Shown here piece by piece: positions 36,316 to 43,235 of a stretch of DNA of 64,000 nt (positions are counted from its first letter, which is position 1; each line of letters starts with the position of its first letter). The notes beneath the pieces are model-generated. The model had not been told where the DNA came from, made no database searches, and saw nothing but the letters and a program-made list of their open reading frames with translations. This DNA comes from Limnobacter alexandrii (lineage in GTDB: Bacteria > Pseudomonadota > Gammaproteobacteria > Burkholderiales > Burkholderiaceae_B), in the NCBI RefSeq assembly GCF_005871185.1, contig NZ_SWKN01000006.1, forward strand, positions 434,001-498,000, in the 5' to 3' direction. A program made the position numbers and the translations under genes.

Positions 36316-36528
36316 TTAGATGCCAGAGGCCATCAATTTGGTGGATGCTGCTTTCTGCATATCGGCTTCAATCGCTTCCCAGATATACAAAATCTTGCGG
36401 CCACCAAAAGGACGAAAATAATGGCGACCTTCCAGCAACACTGAATCTTTCAAACGATCGCGGATGGTGCGCACGTCATATTTGATTCGTGTCGATAGCT
36501 CTTCAGTGGTTAAAAAAGTTTGTGACAT
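36316..36528 (-). CDS. Excisionase-like small HTH protein
   Basis: A 70-aa protein with a winged-HTH of the MerR/excisionase kind (FLTTEELSTRIKYDVRTIRD) and a wing with YFRPFGGRKILYIW. It lies 9 bp before the integrase gene in the same direction and has GGAGG before its ATG. Such small proteins direct excision or act on the integrase promoter. It is divergent from the HTH repressor, with two operators between. Confidence 0.75.
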   Translation of the reverse strand: MSQTFLTTEELSTRIKYDVRTIRDRLKDSVLLEGRHYFRPFGGRKILYIWEAIEADMQKAASTKLMASGI

Positions 36529-36574
36529 ATAGCCTCCATTACGTTAAACTTTCTGCACTCCAGATGATTTTTAT

Positions 36575-36640
36575 TCATCCTGGATGACATATTGCCACGC
36601 TAAAATGCATATGTCAACTATTTTTGTCATCCTGAATGAC
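36575..36640. promoter_or_regulatory. Paired TCATCCTGRATGA operators between excisionase and repressor genes
   Basis: TCATCC-T-GGATGA (36575-36587) and GTCAT-CCTGA-ATGAC (36626-36640) are two symmetric copies of the same motif, 52 bp centre to centre, in the 127-bp divergent region. The spacing of about five helical turns suits cooperative binding or looping by the repressor encoded at 36656, controlling both that gene and the excisionase/integrase operon. Confidence 0.65.
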
Positions 36641-36655
36641 ATTTGGATTTTTAGA

Positions 36656-36865
36656 ATGATTAAATGCCATTTATCAAGGCTCATGGGCGAGCAAAAATTG
36701 AAGGTTATAGACGTGGCGAGAGCCACTGGACTGAATAGAAATACGATTACTTTGCTTTACAACGAGACCGCCACTAGGGTTGATTTGGCAGCAATTGAGG
36801 CGCTGTGCAAGCTGTTCGACTGCCAGGTGGGCGACTTGTTTGAATTGGTAGACGAGCAGGACTAG
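36656..36865 (+). CDS. Cro/C1-type HTH repressor (HTH_26)
   Basis: A 69-aa single-domain regulator (KLKVIDVARATGLNRNTITL is the HTH, FDCQVGDLFEL the family C-terminus). The ATG at 36656 begins 15 bp after the second operator; no ribosome site is visible, so the transcript may be leaderless. It probably keeps the integrase operon silent. Four bp separate its stop from the SRAP gene, so both are likely co-transcribed. Confidence 0.82.
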   Translation: MIKCHLSRLMGEQKLKVIDVARATGLNRNTITLLYNETATRVDLAAIEALCKLFDCQVGDLFELVDEQD

Positions 36866-36869
36866 CGAT

Positions 36870-37571
36870 ATGTGCGGTCGGTATGTTCTCGAAGGACCAG
36901 TTTCCCGGTTAACAGCATATTTCGATGCACGTTATACGGAAGAAGAGAGCCGCTTCAAGAACAGCTACAACATTGCACCCACTACATGGGTACCTGTGGT
37001 GCGAATAAATCGAGAAGGCAAACGGGTAATTCTCAACCATGTTTGGGGGCTGATTCCCCATTGGGCAAAAGACAAATCTGGAAGTGCGAAATTGAATAAT
37101 GCTCGCGGAGAAACTGTCCATGAGAAGCCATCTTTTCGAACAGCTTTCAAAAAGTTTCGCTGTTTAATTCCCGCAAGCGGCTACTACGAATGGCAAGCCC
37201 CGTCAGAGGGCAGTGAAAACCGCAAGCAACCTTTTTATATTTACCCCAATGAAACACCCTACTTCGCAATGGCTGGCGTTTGTGATCACTGGATCGATAA
37301 AACAAGTGGTGAGCTTGTCATGAGCACTGCCATCATTACCACCGAACCTAGCGAGAAGCTGAAGCAAGTTCACGACCGCATGCCAGTGATGATCTCGAAA
37401 GAGGATTGGGCTGTGTGGTTGGATCCAAAGAATCAAGATGTGAAGGCACTAAGGCAACTTATTTCTAGTAGCGACGACTTGAATTTTCATGCTGTAGGAT
37501 TTGGCGTTAGTGGGGTTGGGAAGAATAGGATTGATTCCCAGGGCCTGATTGACCCGTACCAACCTGAATAA
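36870..37571 (+). CDS. SRAP-domain protein (YedK/HMCES-like)
   Basis: A 233-aa SOS-response-associated protein. It begins MCGRY, where Cys2 becomes the catalytic residue that forms a thiazolidine link with abasic sites in single-stranded DNA. NNARGETVHEKPSF, LIPASGYYEW and HDRMPVMI are the other conserved blocks. It protects abasic sites and so limits strand breaks. Mobile elements often carry SRAP genes, perhaps to guard the single-stranded DNA formed during transfer. The element's repressor gene is directly upstream. Confidence 0.92.
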   Translation: MCGRYVLEGPVSRLTAYFDARYTEEESRFKNSYNIAPTTWVPVVRINREGKRVILNHVWGLIPHWAKDKSGSAKLNNARGETVHEKPSFRTAFKKFRCLIPASGYYEWQAPSEGSENRKQPFYIYPNETPYFAMAGVCDHWIDKTSGELVMSTAIITTEPSEKLKQVHDRMPVMISKEDWAVWLDPKNQDVKALRQLISSSDDLNFHAVGFGVSGVGKNRIDSQGLIDPYQPE

Positions 37572-37702
37572 CGCCCGCGAAAGAACGACCTTTAAAGTAA
37601 TAAATGAGTTTAATGCATTGATTACTGCTTCCGCTTGTCGGCCAGAGCGGACCTGTGACTTTTGACTTAGAACGTCTCCAGAGAAATCTTAAACGGACTT
37701 TG

Positions 37703-37801
37703 TGTAACACCTGAGTTCGGCGGCATTTGAGGCGATGCCTGTTTTTGCGGAAGCAAAAATGGGTGACGGGTCAAATGTCCACTGTATCGATTTGTTAGAT
37801 G
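37703..37801 (-). other. attC-like site after the Lit-like cassette
   Basis: On the minus strand it starts with the perfect inverse core ATCTAAC (37801-37795), which overlaps the gene's stop codon, and ends in GTTACAC (37709-37703, one mismatch to GTTRRRY). The outer arms pair around CATTTGA/TCAAATG, and a strong hairpin (TTTTTGC-TTCC-GCAAAAA) sits in the loop. Length is 99 bp. It is weaker than the site at 40522 but has the same place and orientation relative to its gene. Confidence 0.55.
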
Positions 37802-38724
37802 CCGCTTTCTCGAAACTCATCAATCCTCGCCAAGTACTCAAAAAACAGCTCCTCAGCCGTTTCTATTTCAAGCTGTGCACAATCTACGCCCTTCTCAAGA
37901 AGGTATTTTTGGAGGGCAATACTTGCAAGATAGTAAATGTAGAACTTCGACTCCTCCTCCTCCAAATTGAGCGAACTGATACCGTTTCGGATGCGGTCAT
38001 GTAGGTGAGGGTGCTTTACCTGCCACAGACCCGAAATCTTCTCAGGGATAAAGACACAAGAGACGAGCAGCAAAACGATTGAAACCCCTACAAATCGGCG
38101 CTCACTTTCGTTTGTACCCGCCTCAATGAAAAATGTGGTTGCATAATTATCCGCATCTTTTTCTTGGTCAAGAGTCCAGTCTTTGTCTTCATTTACGACA
38201 TGTCCCAACACTAGGTGCCCGTACTCGTGAAATAGTAAAAAATTCACGGCCTGCAAAAAAAGGCTATTCACCTTTGGTACGTAAAACTGCTCAGCTTCGC
38301 TCTCCACTTTGGCTGGATTTGGGAGTTCATCTATGCTCCAGTCGGAATAACAACGGACAAACTTGATAGCCCAGCTCTGTAGCGCTGCCGCACGTTGAAG
38401 CAACGAATTGTTGAACTCTAAACTTCCGCTGAAAGTGCCGGCGAGCATTGGCTTCTGTATGCCTTCTTCGTAAAGTACGAAGCTCGAGTAAACAAATGCC
38501 CACAAATATGCAAGATGTGATTCATAGATTGTGATCTCTCTTGTTTTCACGTTTGCATGTGGCACTTTCGGAGGGACCTTGTCGAGAATCAACTCTAGGG
38601 TCGGGACCACTTTTCTACTCGCCACAGCCAATTCGAGATCGTGTGCATTAGATTGTGCACGTCGTTCAAATTCATAAACAACGTTGTGTTCCAGGATTGA
38701 GATTGGGAGCCTAGACTTACTCAT
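37795..38724 (-). CDS. HEXXH peptidase, Lit (U49)-like
   Basis: A 309-aa protein. FLLFHEYGHLVLGHV holds an HEXXH zinc motif (H166, E167, H170), and QEKDADNYATTFF 18 residues later provides the downstream acidic ligand, as in gluzincin-like proteases. Length and motif position are close to the phage-exclusion protease Lit (peptidase family U49), which cleaves EF-Tu on T4 infection; I did not compare the full sequence, so other HEXXH families remain possible. The start is ATG 38724 with AGGTGG upstream. It is flanked by attC-like sites and so looks like an integron cassette. Confidence 0.6.
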   Translation of the reverse strand: MSKSRLPISILEHNVVYEFERRAQSNAHDLELAVASRKVVPTLELILDKVPPKVPHANVKTREITIYESHLAYLWAFVYSSFVLYEEGIQKPMLAGTFSGSLEFNNSLLQRAAALQSWAIKFVRCYSDWSIDELPNPAKVESEAEQFYVPKVNSLFLQAVNFLLFHEYGHLVLGHVVNEDKDWTLDQEKDADNYATTFFIEAGTNESERRFVGVSIVLLLVSCVFIPEKISGLWQVKHPHLHDRIRNGISSLNLEEEESKFYIYYLASIALQKYLLEKGVDCAQLEIETAEELFFEYLARIDEFRESGI

Positions 38725-38730
38725 AAAGCC

Positions 38731-38799
38731 ACCTAACACTAACTTAACGGGTTGGTTTGAAGCGCCAGCGGAAAACTAATCCCGTTGACGTAATTGTCA
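38731..38799 (-). other. attC-like site after the beta-flower cassette
   Basis: On the plus strand AACGGG-TTGGTTT (38746-38758) pairs with AAAACTAATCCCGTT (38772-38786), making a stem with a bulge, and GTTAGGT (minus, 38737-38731) or GTTAAGT (38748-38742) fits the GTTRRRY core. The inverse core is poorly conserved. The stop codon of the gene lies at the other end. Confidence 0.55.
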
Positions 38800-39153
38800 A
38801 GCATTGAAGTACGTCTCCAGGTCATTCTGTGACCAGCTACCTCGACCTGGTTTGCCGGGAGCTCCTGCTAATCCGGGTCGCCCCGGCTTACCGCCAAAAC
38901 CAAGCGCACCCGGTGTACCACCGATCCCGGGCCGACTTGGCAGGTAACCAGTCGAATTTCGAAGAAATCCCAAAGCTTGATTGCGGTTATCGTAAAGAAC
39001 ACCGCCTTCGAACCAACCAATATGCTGACCTCTGAGCGAATAGACGTTTTCTCCGTTTATCCACGCTACAACTTGGCCTCGATTATTGCGGAAACAATCA
39101 TTATCGAAAATGACGGTGGCTTGACCATTTCGCCCGAACATCCAATCCGACAC
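38797..39153 (-). CDS. 4-fold beta-flower protein with collagen-like linker
   Basis: A 118-aa protein. Its first 65 residues are four repeated short units of about 14 residues each with an aromatic/glycine pattern (GQVVAWINGENVYSLRGQHI, GWFEGGVLYDNRNQALGF), typical of the beta-flower fold. It continues into a Gly/Pro-rich linker (GAPGKPG repeats) and ends in a short helix with the expected W..F residues (SWSQNDLETYF). The function of the family is not known. GTG at 39153 is used, with AAGGAGAGG upstream. It is a cassette between two attC-like sites. Confidence 0.7.
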   Translation of the reverse strand: MSDWMFGRNGQATVIFDNDCFRNNRGQVVAWINGENVYSLRGQHIGWFEGGVLYDNRNQALGFLRNSTGYLPSRPGIGGTPGALGFGGKPGRPGLAGAPGKPGRGSWSQNDLETYFNA

Positions 39154-39168
39154 ATTCCTCTCCTTGAC

Positions 39169-39249
39169 GCTTAACGTAGAAATGACCAGCGAACATTAGG
39201 CACGCGAACGCATACCGATAGGCCGTCCGTGTCTATTGCTATGTTATAC
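39169..39249 (-). other. attC-like site after the 420-aa cassette
   Basis: On the minus strand the site runs from GTATAAC (39249-39243; one mismatch to RYYYAAC, overlapping the stop codon) to a perfect core GTTAAGC (39175-39169). Both arms share a TAG.AAT pattern, giving an imperfect stem; total 81 bp. The beta-flower gene starts 16 bp further. Confidence 0.6.
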
Positions 39250-40506
39250 CTCTTCGCCCCGTTCTCGATCTGCGACTTCTTTCGGAATGATCCACCATCC
39301 GCCTCTCTTCGCCGGGACCAGCCGTTCGATTGCGATGTTTTCGAGATTATCTTGAGGTAGCCGAGCGACATCTGGCGCCGTCGGAGCCTTCGTGAACGAT
39401 TTGAGGTGTTCGACAAGTTTTCGCTCCACCTCCGGAGACAAGGGGATGGGAGCCTCACGAGAGGATTGAGCATTCGGGGCATGCTTTCTCCACAGCGAGG
39501 CGACGACGCCACCGGGGTCACCCGGCGGCTGGGGAGCCAACTTGTGCAAGCCGATCTGACGCTCCTCCTCTGGGATAGAGGAGAGTTCCTGATTGATTCG
39601 CGTGATATCGGCCTTCAGGTCCGGACCCCAGACGAAGTCTTGCCGTTTACTCAGAAATGCTGGTGCGCAGCGACGGTGGAGTTTGTCCCCCGACACGAAG
39701 ATGTGGCAGAAAGGCAAGTAGAAAAGATAGGCAATGTCAGCACGATTCGAGGGCCGATCGGAAGAGATCAGATTGGCCGCGAGCGCAATTTGGAAGAAGA
39801 TCTCGACTTTCAGCACGTGCGCCGCATAGCTTGCGAACTCCGCCAGCGACGGAAAGCCTGCGTCCGACCAACGCTGAATAATGGGACCCCACAGATGCTG
39901 CGGGATATGAACGAAGGAGAAGAGCAGACCGAGTTGCTGCTCCGGCGCAAATCTCGTATTCACAAGCGAGGCGGCGATGCCATACGCTTGCTCAATCGTC
40001 TTGCAGCTTTGAGGCGTTATGCCAAGTGCGCGCATCCTCGACGCAACTTCAGGCAGATTGAGATCCGACAGCATTGCACGCCAAGCAGAAGCCGACTCCC
40101 GTTCAATGTCTTGAAATTGCCCGCGCTGCCATCGGGAGAAGGCTTCGGCTTCGGGAGAATTCTTGAACACGACGCCCGCCTTGCCGTCTACGCCTCTGAC
40201 CGGTCGGCCCCCTGCAAGGGGAACTTGACCAAAGTGCGGCGCCTCATGACCCATCAGGTTCGCTATGCAGATCTGTGAGTGATGTACGCAAGGCGCTCCC
40301 GACATGACAGGCGTTTTGTCCGCAATGATGCGGACAAGGTCTTCAGGAGTTCGTGTACCTACACGGGTTCGCTTGCTCAGATCGGCGAGGGTTTCAACAA
40401 AAAACAAGGGGCAGATGACAGGCAGAAAGAAATGATCAAACCACACCGACTCATCGAGCGTGAGAGACTGCAAGAAGGATTTGTCGAAGAGCGCTATTGG
40501 ACCCAC
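39244..40506 (-). CDS. Unrecognised 420-aa cassette protein
   Basis: A soluble protein without a family I recognise. The first 45 residues (IALFDKSFLQSLTLDESVWF then FLPVICPLFFVETL) read like the first strand and helix of PIN-like nucleases, with D8 and E38 as possible metal ligands; that is only a guess. The rest is helical, with an HD/histidine-rich block SGAPCVHHSQICIANLMGHE near residue 75-95 and a basic, proline-rich C-terminus. GTG start at 40506. The gene has higher GC than the recombinase operon and sits between two attC sites. Confidence 0.65.
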   Translation of the reverse strand: MGPIALFDKSFLQSLTLDESVWFDHFFLPVICPLFFVETLADLSKRTRVGTRTPEDLVRIIADKTPVMSGAPCVHHSQICIANLMGHEAPHFGQVPLAGGRPVRGVDGKAGVVFKNSPEAEAFSRWQRGQFQDIERESASAWRAMLSDLNLPEVASRMRALGITPQSCKTIEQAYGIAASLVNTRFAPEQQLGLLFSFVHIPQHLWGPIIQRWSDAGFPSLAEFASYAAHVLKVEIFFQIALAANLISSDRPSNRADIAYLFYLPFCHIFVSGDKLHRRCAPAFLSKRQDFVWGPDLKADITRINQELSSIPEEERQIGLHKLAPQPPGDPGGVVASLWRKHAPNAQSSREAPIPLSPEVERKLVEHLKSFTKAPTAPDVARLPQDNLENIAIERLVPAKRGGWWIIPKEVADRERGEEV

Positions 40507-40521
40507 GGCGTCACCAACGAG

Positions 40522-40581
40522 GTCTAACGCCCAGCATCAGCGGCGGCGCGAAGCGCCGTCCGCTGCATGCTGTTGTTAGGC
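40522..40581 (-). other. Canonical attC site after the OLD cassette
   Basis: The clearest attC of the array. On the minus strand: inverse core GCCTAAC (40581-40575), arm CAGCATGCAGCGG, GC-rich loop, arm CCGCTGATGCTGG, core GTTAGAC (40528-40522). The two arms pair fully except for one extra G, the extrahelical base that sets the recombination strand in true attC sites. Both cores fit RYYYAAC and GTTRRRY exactly; length 60 bp. Confidence 0.9.
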
Positions 40582-40597
40582 GACCAAGGGGAGACTG

Positions 40598-42556
40598 TCA
40601 CAGCACCTCACCGATTTTGGAGAACAGGCGCTCGAAGCGTGCCAGTTCATCGGGCTTAAGTGTCGCAGCCGTCAGCGCCGGCAGTACCGCCTGCGCGACG
40701 CGGTAGTGGTTGAAGCCGCCATCCTTCAGCAGCGTGATGTTCTTTGCCTTGAGCCAGTGGTTGATGCGCTCGATCATGCGCGGCTGCGCGCCAAGATCGG
40801 CCGCGGTCAGCGTCACGCCGTTCAACTCCTTGCCGTAGGCTTGGTTGAACGCTTCGATATAGGCGTCGGTGGGCAACAGGTCTTCGATGTCGGCTTCGGC
40901 CGGAGCCGGGTCGATGAACATGGAGAAGTCGAGGACGCGCTTGCGCTCGATCAGTTTCTGCCGCACCAGGTCTTCCAGCTTCTGGTTAGGGCTGGCGGCG
41001 CGGTCATGCAACACCACGAGCTTCAGCTTGTTCGACCCGAGCAGCGCGACGAAGGTAGCCAACTTGTCCAGACCGCCGACCGGCACCAGAATCGCGTCCC
41101 CCACCCCCTGCTTGTCGCTGGCTTCCAGCAACGCGCCCATATGCTGCAGCAGAATCAGGTCCGCCGGCCCTTCGATCAGGACGTTTTTCTTGGCGATGAA
41201 GAGGTTCTGCGCGATGGAGTAGCCGAGCGCGGCCTGCAGCGGGAACACGCTTTCGTCCGATGAGCCGGCCAAGTCACCGGTGATCTTGGTGCCTTCCTTG
41301 ACGCGGTCTTCGACGACTCGCACTTCGTCCAGGCACGCGCTGTCCACCATGAAAGGCGAGTGTGTCGTGTAGATGATCTGATGCTGCGTCGACAGCTCGC
41401 GAATGTAGGCCAGGAAGTCGGCCTGCGCCAGCGCGTGCAGGTTCAGGCCCGGCTCGTCGAGCAGAAGAACGAGCGCGTCCTGCGTCGCGGCGCGCGACTG
41501 CACGGCGTCGAACCAGACCAAGAAGCTGAAGAACCAGATGAAGCCCTTGCTGCGCTGGTCAAACGGCACCGTGACGCCGTGGCGGCGGTTCTTAATGCGG
41601 ATATAGAGGTTGACACCGCTGTTGTAGGGCGCAACGTCCTTGCTATCGGTCTTGAGATCGAACTCTACGTCCAAGTCCTGGTTCTGCTTCCAGAACTCGA
41701 AGACCTTCTGGGTGATGTTCAGGCCGATGGCTTCTAGCTTCGCTTTCGCGGTTTCGTAGCCCTCGTCGCTCATCAACTCCTGCAGAGTCGTTCCGGCGAG
41801 CTGCAGAAGCCCCTGCGCGGTTTCGTCGGCGTCAGTCAATTGCTTCGCGGCTTCGCGCTGCTGCAGCGCAGGCAGATTGATCTTGCCTTCGAGCAGCTTG
41901 TAGTCGTCGAAGTAGAGGAACTTTGGCAGTGCCGGCAACAGGTAGGTCTGCCAGATATGGCCGTCAACCAGTCCCCAGCCGTTCGCCTTGATCGCCCGTG
42001 CACGCCACTGTGCAGCGAACTTCGCCAGGCGGTTGTCCGTTGGCAGGTTCAGGCCTTCGATTTTGGCAAGCACGTCGGCGAGCGACGTGGCCCCGGCAAA
42101 GACTTCGTCCTGGTGCTCCAGATCGCTTAGCGGCTTCTGCTGCGCGACCAAGGCCGCTTTCTGGTCGATATGGAAGCCGATGGTATTCGTGTTGGCGATG
42201 GTCGTATCGCGTATGAAGGTACTGCCGGCGGCGACGATCTGCGCACCCCCGAAGACTTCCTTGTTGATCGTGTCGGCCAGCTCCTTCTCGATGCGAAAAG
42301 TCAACTGCACGACCTTCTGATAGTTTTTCGCCTCGTGCTGAGGTCGGTAGCGCACCAGGTCCTTGCGCGGGTAATCGGCGACGTAGTCGTATCCGGCGGC
42401 GCCGAGCGGCAGCGCTTTATACAGCGCTTCGAGGAAGGCCGTCTTGCCGGACTCGTTCTTGCCAACCAGCACCGTCACGTCATCGGCAAGCGCCACGGGC
42501 GTTGAATCCTCAATGGACTTGTATTTCCAGACCTGCGCCTTGACGAGTGTTAGCAC
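40598..42556 (-). CDS. OLD-type ATPase with TOPRIM nuclease domain
   Basis: A 652-aa protein. The N-terminal ATPase has Walker A VGKNESGKTAFL (K38) and later LLLDEPGLNLH (Walker B and signature region) and YTTHSPFMVD (H-loop). A TOPRIM-like domain follows from about residue 450 (NVLIEGPADLILLQHMG as the metal-binding Glu block, then LVVLHDRAAS). This is the order of OLD-family (overcoming lysogenization defect) nucleases, many of which defend against phages, alone or with a helicase. No helicase gene is adjacent. GTG at 42556, with GGAGGG before it. GC-rich compared with the island. It is the first cassette of the array. Confidence 0.82.
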   Translation of the reverse strand: MLTLVKAQVWKYKSIEDSTPVALADDVTVLVGKNESGKTAFLEALYKALPLGAAGYDYVADYPRKDLVRYRPQHEAKNYQKVVQLTFRIEKELADTINKEVFGGAQIVAAGSTFIRDTTIANTNTIGFHIDQKAALVAQQKPLSDLEHQDEVFAGATSLADVLAKIEGLNLPTDNRLAKFAAQWRARAIKANGWGLVDGHIWQTYLLPALPKFLYFDDYKLLEGKINLPALQQREAAKQLTDADETAQGLLQLAGTTLQELMSDEGYETAKAKLEAIGLNITQKVFEFWKQNQDLDVEFDLKTDSKDVAPYNSGVNLYIRIKNRRHGVTVPFDQRSKGFIWFFSFLVWFDAVQSRAATQDALVLLLDEPGLNLHALAQADFLAYIRELSTQHQIIYTTHSPFMVDSACLDEVRVVEDRVKEGTKITGDLAGSSDESVFPLQAALGYSIAQNLFIAKKNVLIEGPADLILLQHMGALLEASDKQGVGDAILVPVGGLDKLATFVALLGSNKLKLVVLHDRAASPNQKLEDLVRQKLIERKRVLDFSMFIDPAPAEADIEDLLPTDAYIEAFNQAYGKELNGVTLTAADLGAQPRMIERINHWLKAKNITLLKDGGFNHYRVAQAVLPALTAATLKPDELARFERLFSKIGEVL

Positions 42557-42610
42557 TATGCCCTCCGATTTCTCATGATTCCATCAACTGCGAGCGGGCT
42601 AGGATTGGTC

Positions 42611-42617
42611 GCCTAAC
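42611..42617 (-). other. Upstream recombination core of the cassette array
   Basis: GTTAGGC on the minus strand, 55 bp before the OLD gene, is a perfect GTTRRRY core. It marks the outer edge of the first cassette, where attI or another attC was once joined. Nothing resembling intI is visible between here and the tRNA. Confidence 0.6.
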
Positions 42618-43082
42618 TTGATTTATCGAATAACAAAGGCGATATCCATTTATCCGCACATAGCAAAAGATTTCTTTAAATTAACTATTTCAAATATTTA
42701 CAAAGCATCGCATGAACAGGATGAAAAATAAACCTAGGTTATTCGCCGCAAAATGTTGAACCTGGAACTCGATTTCGAAGGTCAGATCTATCATCGACAA
42801 CTGCTAAGGTTCCGAAGTCTGCTTTTGCAAATAACTCAGACGTCCCAGCCATCAGTCCTAATGGCTTCTTCGGCCGAATTGCGGTTACTCAATCAAAACA
42901 AGCGAATAATTTGGGCACAAGTGTGCCCTATTTCAAACCGATACTCTTGTGCCCATCGTGCCCAAAATTTTTGGGCACAGAATGGGCACAAACATGCTGA
43001 GAAAAACAAGCAGATTTTGGATAGAGAAGACTAGTTTTTGACGGAAACACCCAAACGGCGGGCTTTCGGAGGAAAACGAAAA
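42618..43082. other. Gene-free right end of the island
   Basis: About 465 bp without a convincing gene. A 93-codon open frame at 42753-43034 has no family features and spans the repeats described below. The likely content is the arm region of the attachment site. Confidence 0.5.
42911..42991. repeat. Cluster of GTGCCCA inverted repeats next to attR
   Basis: Six copies of GTGCCC(A) in both directions. GGGCAC-AAGT-GTGCCC lies at 42913-42928. A 45-bp near-perfect double palindrome lies at 42947-42991, where TTGTGCCCAT pairs with ATGGGCACAA and GTGCCCAAAA with TTTTGGGCAC. The cluster is 90-170 bp from the 26-bp att repeat, a suitable place for arm-type integrase or excisionase sites. Confidence 0.65.
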
Positions 43083-43107
43083 TGGCGCGGCTGGCGGGGA
43101 TCGAACC
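43082..43107 (-). repeat. attR: 26-bp direct repeat inside tRNA-Arg
   Basis: The 3' part of the intact tRNA-Arg, identical over 26 bp to 3997-4022 in the same orientation. It marks the right end of the island and restores a complete tRNA. Confidence 0.85.
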
Positions 43108-43158
43108 CACGACCCTTGGCTTCGGAGGCCAATACTCTATCCACTGAGCTACAGCCGC
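43083..43158 (-). tRNA. tRNA-Arg (anticodon CCG)
   Basis: A 76-nt tRNA. Acceptor stem GCGGCTG pairs with CAGCCGC, followed by discriminator G and an encoded CCA. The anticodon stem TTGGC/GCCAA holds loop CTCCGAA, giving anticodon CCG (reads CGG). The T arm is GTGGG-TTCGATC-CCCGC and the D arm GCTC..GAGT. It is the integration target of the island. Confidence 0.95.
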
Positions 43159-43235
43159 GCGAGAAGGCGTTAGTGTACACCAGCGCCGGTATCTAGGATA
43201 CTGAGGGCAACTATCCACCGTATTGCACTTATAAA

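Noticed and set aside
39406-40278. 290-codon plus-strand frame inside the 420-aa cassette gene
   Set aside because: The minus-strand gene has the right direction and fits exactly between attC sites; the plus frame is arginine-rich and typical of a GC-driven shadow.
40522-40581. Rho-independent terminator after the OLD gene
   Set aside because: The strong hairpin has no T-run, and its ends match the attC cores exactly, so recombination site is the better reading.
40706-42505. Several plus-strand frames opposite the OLD gene
   Set aside because: High GC produces open frames on the opposite strand; OLD motifs are clear on the minus strand.
42753-43034. 93-codon frame at the island's right end
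   Set aside because: It spans the GTGCCCA palindromes and has no ribosome site or family features.
4035-43081. CRISPR array in the island
   Set aside because: No regularly spaced identical repeats with unique spacers were seen; the repeated motifs are operators, attC sites and att repeats.
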